Translations under genes and position numbers: made by a program
Notes under the pieces: model-generated
What the model was told of the DNA's origin: nothing
Databases searched by the model: none
Seen by the model: the letters and a program-made list of their open reading frames with translations, nothing else
Origin: Planctomycetota bacterium
GTDB taxonomy: Bacteria; Planctomycetota; UBA1135; GCA-002686595
Length of the DNA stretch: 64,000 bases
Assembly: GCA_012959525.1 (NCBI GenBank)
Contig: DUDB01000053.1
Location: 24,535-88,534, forward strand
Direction of reading: 5' to 3'
In this document: positions 18,124-25,989 of the stretch, piece by piece
Numbering within the stretch: position 1 is the stretch's first letter
Layout: each line of letters starts with the position of its first letter

Positions 18124-18870
18124 GTGCCCACCCTCTCGCCCCTCCCTTCTCCCTTGCTCAGTTCTCTACAAACCAACCGCCAGGCGGTGCACCTGCGCAT
18201 TGAGCGCGCCGCAAGGGCTGCGGACAGAGACCCTGCGGACATCCAGTTGCTGCCGGTGACGAAGGCTGTGGATCAGGCCACGACCCGAGCCCTGTACGAC
18301 TTGGGCGAGCGGGAGCTGGCAGAGAATCGTGCCCAGGCCCTGGAGGACAAGGCCAGCGCGCTCGATGACACCGAAGTACGCTGGCATTTCATCGGACACC
18401 TGCAACGCAACAAGGCCCGCCGCGTCCTGAAGTGGGCCGAGGTCATGCACTCAGTAGATTCCATGGCCTTGACAGCAGCGCTCGTGCGCATCTGCGCCGA
18501 TGAGAACTGGCAGCGCCAGATCTACCTACAGCTCAATCTGACGGGTGAGGATGCCAAGCACGGGATGCAGGCCACCGAGTGCCGCGAGGCCTTGGCTTTG
18601 GCCGTTGAATCCGATCATCTTCAGGTCCTTGGCCTGATGGGCATGGCACCCCTGCACCCCACTGACGGGTGCAGCACGGACTCTGTCTTCCGCTCCCTGG
18701 GCGTTCTCGCCGGGCAACTCGAATCCGAGGGCGCAAGCCGGTTCGCCACAGGCCATTGCGGCCTCTCCATGGGGATGAGCTCGGACCTGGAAGCCGCCGT
18801 CAGTGCCGGAAGCACCTGCCTGAGAATAGGAAGTGACCTGTACGCCGCATCCGAGGGGGGCGAGCTGTGA
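18124..18870 (+). CDS. yggS: YggS family pyridoxal phosphate homeostasis protein
   Basis: PLP-binding protein without known catalytic activity that buffers PLP and affects amino-acid metabolism. The fold-type III barrel is clear: LLPVTKAVD with the PLP lysine (K47 from the chosen start), LGERELAENRAQ, WHFIGHLQRNKAR, HSVDS, LQLNLTGEDAKHGM, GLMGMAPL and CGLSMGMSSDLEAAV. The start is uncertain: no ATG is in frame, so GTG at 18124 or TTG at 18154 are the best candidates, and the family N-terminus fits either. The stop overlaps the GTG of the kinase gene (GTGA). Confidence 0.88.
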   Translation: MPTLSPLPSPLLSSLQTNRQAVHLRIERAARAADRDPADIQLLPVTKAVDQATTRALYDLGERELAENRAQALEDKASALDDTEVRWHFIGHLQRNKARRVLKWAEVMHSVDSMALTAALVRICADENWQRQIYLQLNLTGEDAKHGMQATECREALALAVESDHLQVLGLMGMAPLHPTDGCSTDSVFRSLGVLAGQLESEGASRFATGHCGLSMGMSSDLEAAVSAGSTCLRIGSDLYAASEGGEL

Positions 18871-21800
18871 CCTCCCCCAGCCTGATCATTGAAGTCACCG
18901 GCGAGGGCCGCGAGGTGACCCTGCCCCCCAGCGGCCAACTCGTCATCGGGTCCGATCCCGAGCGCACCGACCTGACTCTGGACGACCAAGGCATCGCGCC
19001 CGTGCACTGCACCGTCGGGCGGATTCGAGGTGGCGGTTGGGCCCTCAAGGATTTGGGGTCGGACTACGGATCCCTGGTCAACGGTCGTCCGGCTACCACC
19101 GTACGCCTCATGCACGGCGACGTCATCGTCATCGGCTCCAAGCACCTACGCATCAAGGACCCCAGCCTGCCCGCAGAACCGGAGCCGAGCGAACCTAAGC
19201 CCCAGACCAGCCCCACGCCCAGCGAGCCCAGCGAGCCCAGAGAACTCAGCGAGCCCAGCACGCCGGCACCCGGTACAACCCCATCCCCACCCAGCTCGAT
19301 AGTCCCCGAGCTTCCCGGCTATCGCTTGGAGAAGCTGCTGGGACGCGGGGGCATGGGCCAGGTCTGGCTCGCAACGCAGGTAAGCCTGGCCCGGCGCGTG
19401 GCTATCAAGGTGCTCTCTGCCGGCCTCGAAGCCGATGGGGCGTTCGTGGACCAATTCCAGGCCGAGGCCCGCGCCGCAGCGGCCCTAGCCCACCCCAACG
19501 TGGTGACTGTTCACGACGTCGGTGAGGCCGGCGGACGCCACTTCCTGACCATGGAGTACATGGGCGGAGGTTGCCTAGAGTCACGCCTCGCCGAGCTTGG
19601 CCCCGTGCCCTGGCAGGAGGCCTTGACCATCTTGCGTGATGCCGCCCGGGGCCTGGAGTACGCCGAGTCCAAGGGTATCGTGCACCGCGACATCAAACCC
19701 GCCAACCTGATGTGCACCGAGACGGGACTGGTCAAGATCGCGGATCTCGGCCTGGCAGGCAGTGTGGAACAGGAGGAGATCATCGGGGGAGGCAAGATCT
19801 TCGGCACGCCCCACTTCATTGCCCCCGAAGTGGTGCGCGGCAACCGTGCCGACGCGCGCAGCGATCTCTACTCGCTCGGGGCCACGGCCTACCGCATCCT
19901 CTCTGGGCACACCCCCTTCGAAGGCGAGAGTAGCAAGGAGATCCTGCGACAGGTGCTGCACGAGGACGCACCCGACCTGCGCGAGTTCGATCCTGATATT
20001 CCCGGTGGGGTCAACAACCTGATCACACGCCTGCTGGCTAAGGACCCCGAAGACCGCCCGCCCTCCGCCGCCATCCTGCTACCCGAGATCGAGCGCCTTC
20101 TGAGCCAGCACGGAAGGGTCTCTGCACCGCGTCAAGCTGTGCGCCCAGCCAAGAAGACTCCCGTCGGTCTGATCGTGGTGGGCATAGCAGGCCTTGCGCT
20201 GGGCGCCCGCCTCCTACTGCCCGGGGATGATCCAGTTCCGGATCCAGCCCCAGGCCCAATCGAACCCCGTGATGACCAAGCAGGTCCTGCCCTCCTCGAA
20301 GAGCCGGAAGATCCGGGAGGCGTGGACCAGGTGATTGCCGCGCCGGAGGATCCCGAGGAGCGAGGTGATAAGAGCGAGCAGATGGTGGAGCTTGAAGCCG
20401 AAAACGCTCTGCTCAAGTTGAGCGATCGCAGTCTCACCTCCGAGAATCGCATTATCGAGCTGCGTGCCATGGCCAAGCGCTACCTGGGAACAGATGCCGG
20501 GCGGCGCGCGGAAAAGGAGGTGTTCCTTCTCGAGGCCAAGATTGCGGCAGAGGTTGAAGCCGCCACCGTTCGGAACAAGGGCCGACAGGGCCTTCTGGAT
20601 GCCATGCAGCAGGCCGCGACCCCATTTGCTTCGAAGCCCGACTCCCGACCCACACCAGGCTCTGCTCTACGCGCCCTCGCCGCAATCCCCGGCCAGCAGG
20701 ATTGGACTGACGACGAGATCTTCCTGGATGCTCGCGGAGACCTGCAGCTTGCGATCCTCAAGGACGCCCTGGATTGGACCTCGGTGCGCTGGCGCGAGGC
20801 CTTTGAGCTTAAGGAGGCCGGCAATTTCAAGAGATTGGATGAGGTCCTGACCAGCATTCTACCGCCAGTCGATTTGCCTCCCCTACTGGCAGGTGCACCG
20901 CAGGCCGCGAGCGACTGTGCCAACGAGCTCCGCAAGCTGGGCCGCGAGGCGAGCAGCATGCACGATGTAGTCGACATCCTCGAATCCACGCATCGGGCTG
21001 AACGCTCCCAAGCGGATTTCGAGGCGATCGCCAAGGGCATAGGGCCCTCGAGCGGGGTGCGCACACTCGTGCGCGATCTCAACTGGGCAGCGCTCGCCGA
21101 GCACCTGGCTGAACTGCGGCAGGGGATCACCAGTCCCTCAGCCCGCAGCATCCTCGGCACTCTCAGTGAGCGGGTCGAAGCTGGAGACCGGGCTCTGCTC
21201 AGCCTGGTAGACGCATGGGACCAAGGCCGTTGGAAGCGCCACTCAATCCTGGACCCCAGCGGTGGTCGCAGTTCCCTCCAGGCTGCCGGTGCGGACGCGT
21301 CGGGCCTGCGCCTCATGATCGACGGCAGCTCACAGCACTCGCCATGGTCTGCATGGAAAGACAACCCGCGCGCCTTCGAGAACCTATTCACCGGCCGACG
21401 GGACCAGCCCTGGACGGGCGCCGAACTTGAGGACATCGCCTCCGCCCTCCTTCTGGCTTCCATCAGCCAAGCCCTGGGTCAATTGCAGGGCCTTGTTGAG
21501 GGCGAGAACTCCTTCAAGACTCCCCCACCCAGGGCCGCAGCAGAGGACATCGAACGCAGCTTCGCCACGGCCCTGGAGTGGGCCGAGCGAGCGACTAGCG
21601 AAGGCGGAGCCGGGACGGTTCGAGCAGAAATCGGTCGAGAGGCCGCCGCATCCAAGCTCCTCATCGCCGGATGGCTGGCAGGCAAGAATAACCAGTGGGC
21701 GGAGGCCGCTTCGGCCTTCGAATTCGCCTTGAAAGAGCACCCCGGGTCTTTCCTGATCCTGCTCCTGTCCGATGGGACTGACATCGCAGCGGCCCTGCCT

Positions 21801-21920
21801 GCCGCCCCCTCCAGAGCGAAAGAAGAGGCACCTGACGACACCGGGGACCTCGACGGCGAGGACTCCGATACAGAGTCCGATACAGACTCCGACACAGAGT
21901 CCGATAAAGAGTCCGACTAG
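18867..21920 (+). CDS. FHA-domain Ser/Thr protein kinase with large C-terminal ectodomain
   Basis: Membrane-anchored Hanks-type kinase of 1017 aa. Domains: FHA 1-100 (VIGSDPERTDLTL, GSLVNG); Pro/Ser/Glu linker 101-150; kinase 152-412 with Gly loop GRGGMGQV, K181 (VAIK), E200, HRDIKPAN (D275), DLG (293-295, for DFG) and APE (319-321); one membrane helix ~433-451; then ~560 mostly helical residues of unknown function. The protein ends in an acidic Asp/Ser/Thr/Glu repeat coded by 12-bp DNA repeats. All catalytic residues are present, so it should be active. It is coupled to yggS by a GTGA overlap and precedes PNP by 51 bp. The FHA domain would bind phosphothreonine, probably its own linker or a partner. 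Confidence 0.9.
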   Translation: MTSPSLIIEVTGEGREVTLPPSGQLVIGSDPERTDLTLDDQGIAPVHCTVGRIRGGGWALKDLGSDYGSLVNGRPATTVRLMHGDVIVIGSKHLRIKDPSLPAEPEPSEPKPQTSPTPSEPSEPRELSEPSTPAPGTTPSPPSSIVPELPGYRLEKLLGRGGMGQVWLATQVSLARRVAIKVLSAGLEADGAFVDQFQAEARAAAALAHPNVVTVHDVGEAGGRHFLTMEYMGGGCLESRLAELGPVPWQEALTILRDAARGLEYAESKGIVHRDIKPANLMCTETGLVKIADLGLAGSVEQEEIIGGGKIFGTPHFIAPEVVRGNRADARSDLYSLGATAYRILSGHTPFEGESSKEILRQVLHEDAPDLREFDPDIPGGVNNLITRLLAKDPEDRPPSAAILLPEIERLLSQHGRVSAPRQAVRPAKKTPVGLIVVGIAGLALGARLLLPGDDPVPDPAPGPIEPRDDQAGPALLEEPEDPGGVDQVIAAPEDPEERGDKSEQMVELEAENALLKLSDRSLTSENRIIELRAMAKRYLGTDAGRRAEKEVFLLEAKIAAEVEAATVRNKGRQGLLDAMQQAATPFASKPDSRPTPGSALRALAAIPGQQDWTDDEIFLDARGDLQLAILKDALDWTSVRWREAFELKEAGNFKRLDEVLTSILPPVDLPPLLAGAPQAASDCANELRKLGREASSMHDVVDILESTHRAERSQADFEAIAKGIGPSSGVRTLVRDLNWAALAEHLAELRQGITSPSARSILGTLSERVEAGDRALLSLVDAWDQGRWKRHSILDPSGGRSSLQAAGADASGLRLMIDGSSQHSPWSAWKDNPRAFENLFTGRRDQPWTGAELEDIASALLLASISQALGQLQGLVEGENSFKTPPPRAAAEDIERSFATALEWAERATSEGGAGTVRAEIGREAAASKLLIAGWLAGKNNQWAEAASAFEFALKEHPGSFLILLLSDGTDIAAALPAAPSRAKEEAPDDTGDLDGEDSDTESDTDSDTESDKESD
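21861..21917 (+). repeat. 12-bp tandem repeats at the 3' end of the kinase gene
   Basis: About four and three quarter units of GAGTCCGATACA-like sequence (GACTCCGATACA, GAGTCCGATACA, GACTCCGACACA, GAGTCCGATAAA and a partial). They code for alternating DSDT/ESDT tetrapeptides up to the stop codon. Confidence 0.85.
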
Positions 21921-21971
21921 AGCTCGTGCTCGGGGCTCGATCTGTGAGCCCATTTCTGCTGGAGTAGGCAC

Positions 21972-22853
21972 ATGGATCCAATGCGCCTCGACGAATGCGT
22001 GGCCACCGCCGCGAGCCAACTAGAAGATGAAGGCGTGGCCCCGCCGCAGATCCTGTTCCTCTTGGGCACGGGAACCGGGACCCTCACCAGCGCACTTCTC
22101 GGGGCGCGGCAGACGCACCTGGCTCAGGTGGAGGGCGCGCCCATCATCTGGAGTGAGCAAACATTGCACAGCGGCCGCATGGGTGGCCTGTCCGTCTGGC
22201 TCTTGGAAGATGCCCCGGGCGACCTGGAGTTCGGTGAGAGCGGCGGCCCGGCCCAGCCCCCATGGGAGCGCGCCTTTCCCGTCTGGCTGGCAGCCGAGAT
22301 GGGTGCGCGCCTGTGCCTGCTCACGTCGGCTGGCGGTTCGCTCGTGCAGGACCTGCGCCCCGGCCAACTGGCGGTTCTCCGCGACCACGTCAACCTGTCC
22401 GGCACGACGCCCCTCCTTGGTATGGGACAGACGCGCCTGGGCCCCCTCTTTCCAGATCAATCCGAGTTGCACAACGAGGCGCTGCGCGCATTGGCCTTGG
22501 AACGCGCCACAGAGCGCGGCATCTCCCTGAGCCCGCGCATCGCCGCATGCGTCCAGGGACCCGCACTGAGCACACCGGCCGAGCGGGCCTGGTTCGCGTC
22601 CACGGGTGCCGAGCTCTTCGCACAGGGAATGGCCGGGCCTCTCCTGGCTTGTGCCCATGCGGGACTGACAGCCCTGACGCTGGTGGCCATCACCGACGGG
22701 CCTGCCCCGTCTGGCGCAACTCCTGAGGGTCTGAACATGGCCGAGTTGGTGGCCTCCGCGGAGAAGGCGGCGCCTGCCATGGAGGATCTGATCCAAAGCC
22801 TGCTGGCGGATCTGGGCCGGGTCGCCAGCGAGCGAGAGGCGGAGTACTCATGA
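21972..22853 (+). CDS. Purine nucleoside phosphorylase family protein (trimeric type)
   Basis: Phosphorolysis of purine nucleosides. At 293 aa it has the length and order of trimeric PNP: LGTGTGTL (phosphate loop), HSGRMGG, LTSAGGSLVQDLRPGQL, RDHVNLSGTTPLLG, LFPDQSELHNE and VQGPALSTPAER. The base pocket differs from standard PNP. The usual FE(T) segment after the GP motif reads LST, as in methylthioadenosine phosphorylases, and the usual ITNK Asn is Asp (AITDGP). This hints at 6-amino purines rather than guanosine/inosine, which is inference. The GMSTVPE segment is replaced by GMAGPLL, so it is a divergent member. It overlaps purN by ATGA. Confidence 0.78.
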   Translation: MDPMRLDECVATAASQLEDEGVAPPQILFLLGTGTGTLTSALLGARQTHLAQVEGAPIIWSEQTLHSGRMGGLSVWLLEDAPGDLEFGESGGPAQPPWERAFPVWLAAEMGARLCLLTSAGGSLVQDLRPGQLAVLRDHVNLSGTTPLLGMGQTRLGPLFPDQSELHNEALRALALERATERGISLSPRIAACVQGPALSTPAERAWFASTGAELFAQGMAGPLLACAHAGLTALTLVAITDGPAPSGATPEGLNMAELVASAEKAAPAMEDLIQSLLADLGRVASEREAEYS

Positions 22854-23464
22854 GCCACTCCATCGCCGTCTTCGTCTCCGGCACCGGCCGTCATCTGGAG
22901 AACTTCGTGCGCCTCGCCTTAGCTGGCGAACTGGATGCACACGTGAGTCTCGTGCTGTGCGACCGTGCCGGAGCGGGAGCCATTGAGCGCTCACAAAAGT
23001 ACGGATTGCAGCCCGTGACCCTCCTACCCGCGGACTTTGAGGATGGTGAGGCCTTCAGTCGAGCTGCCTTCGACGCCGCTCGGGAGGCGGGCGCCGAGAC
23101 CGTCCTACTGGCCGGGTTCCTGCGACTCCTGCACATCCCCTCGGACTGGACCGGGCGGGTGCTGAACATTCACCCTTCCCTGCTCCCAGCCTTCGGGGGC
23201 AAGGGATACTACGGACATCGGGTACATGAGGCCGTGCTCGAACGTGGCTGCACAGTCTCCGGCTGCACGGTGCACTACGTGGATCAGGAGTACGACCACG
23301 GCCGTATTCTGGTCCAGCGCACGGTGCCTGTACTACCAGAGGACTCGCCAGATGAGCTGGCCTCGCGCGTCTTCAACGAAGAATTGGTCGCCTTCCCCGA
23401 AGCCCTCCGGCTCCACCTGCAGGCGCTCCCAGCCCGACAAGAGGCTGAGGATGCAACGGGGTGA
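22850..23464 (+). CDS. purN: Phosphoribosylglycinamide formyltransferase
   Basis: Formylates GAR with 10-formyl-THF in purine synthesis. 204 aa. The catalytic triad is visible: N106 and H108 in LNIHPSLLPAFGG and D149 in YDHGRILVQ. The phosphate loop reads SGTGRHLENF instead of the common SGNGSNLQ. ATG overlaps the PNP stop (ATGA) and its TGA overlaps the next GTG start, so it sits inside a translationally coupled purine pair. The rest of the pur pathway is not in this window. Confidence 0.9.
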   Translation: MSHSIAVFVSGTGRHLENFVRLALAGELDAHVSLVLCDRAGAGAIERSQKYGLQPVTLLPADFEDGEAFSRAAFDAAREAGAETVLLAGFLRLLHIPSDWTGRVLNIHPSLLPAFGGKGYYGHRVHEAVLERGCTVSGCTVHYVDQEYDHGRILVQRTVPVLPEDSPDELASRVFNEELVAFPEALRLHLQALPARQEAEDATG

Positions 23465-24021
23465 ACGATCTCCTGCTCGCTCTGGCCGCAGCCTTCGCGG
23501 GCCTCTTGTATCTAGCTCATGAGCAGAGCCGGATTGCCGTAGCCCGACGCGGGTTCAGAGAACAACTCCAACATCAGGTAGCCCTGCTCAAGCGACGCGC
23601 CGCGGTGGTAACCGAATACCTCGAGTGGGCGCGACGTTCGGGATCCACCCCCGCCACCGATTTGGATCGCCTCAGCGACCACCAGACCCAGGCCGAACAC
23701 TCCTGCAACAACCTGGGCCGCAACCCGGGGGACCGTCAGGCTCTGGAGGCCTTCAAAGCCAGCGGGATCCAGATGCTGGGCTCTCGCGAGGCACTCCGCG
23801 TTGCCCCCGGGGACAAAGGTGCCGCACCCAAGGGGGCGCGAGGTCCCATCCTCCTACTAGAGCTCGAACGGTTGGATCAACTGCTTGCGAACCAGACGCG
23901 AACCACGTCGACCCTGGCTGAGTTGTTGGATCAAACACGCAGGCGCCCCGCCGCGCGTCTCTCGAGCCTTGTGGCCCACTTCGGAATCCTCCCCGGCGCC
24001 TCCTGGGGATTCCGCTCCTAG
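23461..24021 (+). CDS. Hypothetical membrane-anchored protein, possibly LemA-like
   Basis: 186 aa with one N-terminal membrane helix (LLLALAAAFAGLLYLA), then helical sequence. QLQHQVALLKRRAAVVTEYLEWARR resembles the LemA core (IDVQLKRRxDLIPNLVE), and the end FGILPGASWGF resembles the LemA C-terminus, but the match is loose. It starts with GTG overlapping the purN TGA. No function can be given with confidence; LemA proteins are periplasmic-facing helical bundles of unclear role. Confidence 0.55.
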   Translation: MNDLLLALAAAFAGLLYLAHEQSRIAVARRGFREQLQHQVALLKRRAAVVTEYLEWARRSGSTPATDLDRLSDHQTQAEHSCNNLGRNPGDRQALEAFKASGIQMLGSREALRVAPGDKGAAPKGARGPILLLELERLDQLLANQTRTTSTLAELLDQTRRRPAARLSSLVAHFGILPGASWGFRS

Positions 24022-24030
24022 CGCGTGGCG

Positions 24031-24558
24031 CTAGGCGGGCGGTGGGATGATCTTCAGTTCTCCGTCGACAGGACGAATAGCCAGCCATCCAGCGTGCTCG
24101 GACCCGTCCTTCATTATGAGGGTAAAGCTCACCATCCATGAGATCAGGTTCCTGTACGTGAAATCACCGTATTGGAGCGTCTCAATGGCAAATCTCGGCG
24201 CATCGTGAAGTTCCTGTCCACACTCGGGGCAGTGGCCCACATCCAACTTGATGACCCCCTCACAGTCCTTGGCGATGCACTCAAAGGCCCCGGGGCCCGC
24301 AGCAACGGCACCGGGTCCTCGGCTACCCCGGTTCTTCACAACAACCTCTTCGATCTCATCCCAATCCACGCTCGGAATTCTCGTACGCGAGATCTTTCGG
24401 AGCTCCGGGGGACAGTTCGGCACGGCCGAATCCCCGAGAGCGCCCCTGTTTTCAATCAACTCTTGAAGCATCCCCTTCGCGACAATCTCGAGTGACGGAG
24501 CATCGGCGCAACCAGAGATACAGGCGAGTATTGCAACGGTCATGAGGACTCTGGACAT
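24031..24558 (-). CDS. Hypothetical lipoprotein with a cysteine-rich zinc-ribbon-like segment
   Basis: 175 aa from the ATG at 24558 (MSRVLMTVAIL), with a signal peptide ending in a lipobox ISGC. The mature part includes CIAKDCEGVIKLDVGHCPECGQEL, two Cys pairs spaced like a small zinc ribbon, which is odd for an exported protein, and a C-terminal beta-rich segment ending IIPPPA. I do not recognise the family. It lies 54 bp downstream of mrfB on the same strand and may be on its transcript. Confidence 0.7.
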   Translation of the reverse strand: MSRVLMTVAILACISGCADAPSLEIVAKGMLQELIENRGALGDSAVPNCPPELRKISRTRIPSVDWDEIEEVVVKNRGSRGPGAVAAGPGAFECIAKDCEGVIKLDVGHCPECGQELHDAPRFAIETLQYGDFTYRNLISWMVSFTLIMKDGSEHAGWLAIRPVDGELKIIPPPA

Positions 24559-24612
24559 TGGGCCTTTCCTCGGCGAGGGGTTGGACGTATGGCCTGGAAA
24601 CCCAGGCACGAA

Positions 24613-25989
24613 CTACTGTACATGTTCCGTGCTCTGCTGCTGACGGCGAGCAACCTCCTCTCTCGCGGCAGCAGCCTTGAGCGTCAGTCGTTCCAGTCGA
24701 TGCTCCAGATCTCCAGGAGTCGGGACGCCGCTCGCACGCGGAGTCAAACCGACACGCAAGGCGATGGCCTCACGCGTCCACTCAGCCGCCCCGTCCGGGT
24801 CGCCCAGCGCATGCTCATGCAGCTTCGCCAAGGCCTCATGGGCCAGCAGGGCGAGACCATCCCGGGCCGCCTTCCCTCGGGTCAAGGCGGCCAACGCGGC
24901 TCGGGCCGCATCGACCCGTCCTTCCAAGCGCAGGCTCTCAGCGAGGAGCCACTGCCAATCCCGGCACTCTTCTCCGCCCTCACCGAGCCTGTCCAGGCCG
25001 CGCCCCATCCATTCGAGGGCCTCGGCTCGTTGGCCCGAAGTCCACAGTGCGCGCCCCACGGCCCAGGCCCGCCGCGCCGGGCAGCCGGCCAGAGCCTCGC
25101 CGCCCTTGCCCGCCCCGGGCCTCTGCTCGGCGAGGGTGAATCCCAGATGCGCCGTCAGGGTAACCAGGGACAACACGTCCAGCAGATTGTGGTGGAAGAC
25201 CCCCTCCAGCCGGTGCGGACGCTCGGCGAGGTAGTCGAACCAGGCTTCAGGCGCCATGGACCCGGGCAGATCCTGCTCCCGTTCCAAACCCAACAGGCCA
25301 CGCTCCAGGGTCTGCAGTCGGTCATTCTCAAACTGGCCACCGTTCACGCGCCGCATGGGATGGTAGAGATCCAGATGCGGGAGGCCTTCGAAGGGCGAGT
25401 CCACCCCGACGATGCGCATCTTGTCCTCCAGGCGGTGCCGGTCGAAGGACTTGCCGAAGAACGACACCACGGCCTGTGCGTCGGCGATACGCCGGGCCAC
25501 CTCCGCCAGGAGCGCGGCCTCCTGCTCTGGTCCGCCGAGGAACCCCTGCCAGACCTTGAACGCGCCGCCTTCGAACCAACCCAGGCCCACCATGAACACC
25601 CAGGTGCCCGCCCCACCGGAGAGACCCGTGGTCTCCGTATCCAGGTACACGGCGCGCTCGGGGTCCAGGTCTGCCAGGCTCGCGTCCCCACACAGGAGAG
25701 CGAAGGCCCCCGGGTCTAGCCCGTCCACCTCCCCGAGACGCCAGGATCCGTGCAGGGTGTCCCGCTCAAATTCCGTACAGCGTGCCAGGTAGTCCCCCGC
25801 CGGACCGACGCTTTCCTCTAGGTCGACAGGATCGCCACTGGTGTGAGTGCCCGGCTGGGATTCGGTGGCTGGTATGGACTGCGCGCGCGGCCCCGAGTCG
25901 GTCTTCGCCCGCGCGGCCCCGCGGCCCAAGAGCCGCGCAATACGTTCACGCGAAACCCCCGGATCACCTGGACTGCCGGCGGAACTCAC
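24613..25989 (-). CDS. mrfB: MrfB/YprB-type 3'-5' exonuclease (RNase H-like fold)
   Basis: Partner nuclease of the MrfA helicase; in Bacillus subtilis MrfAB repairs mitomycin C adducts independently of UvrABC. Active-site motifs of the DEDD type: YLDTETTGLSGG (D117, E119), SFFGKSFDRHRLEDK, HLDLYHPMRR and HHNLLDVLSLV. After the nuclease domain, residues ~300-440 are helical and TPR-like. I start at the GTG at 25989, whose GTGA overlaps the mrfA stop; the frame is open further upstream but only inside mrfA. 458 aa. Family assignment is strong; the repair role is transferred from B. subtilis. Confidence 0.86.
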   Translation of the reverse strand: MSSAGSPGDPGVSRERIARLLGRGAARAKTDSGPRAQSIPATESQPGTHTSGDPVDLEESVGPAGDYLARCTEFERDTLHGSWRLGEVDGLDPGAFALLCGDASLADLDPERAVYLDTETTGLSGGAGTWVFMVGLGWFEGGAFKVWQGFLGGPEQEAALLAEVARRIADAQAVVSFFGKSFDRHRLEDKMRIVGVDSPFEGLPHLDLYHPMRRVNGGQFENDRLQTLERGLLGLEREQDLPGSMAPEAWFDYLAERPHRLEGVFHHNLLDVLSLVTLTAHLGFTLAEQRPGAGKGGEALAGCPARRAWAVGRALWTSGQRAEALEWMGRGLDRLGEGGEECRDWQWLLAESLRLEGRVDAARAALAALTRGKAARDGLALLAHEALAKLHEHALGDPDGAAEWTREAIALRVGLTPRASGVPTPGDLEHRLERLTLKAAAAREEVARRQQQSTEHVQ

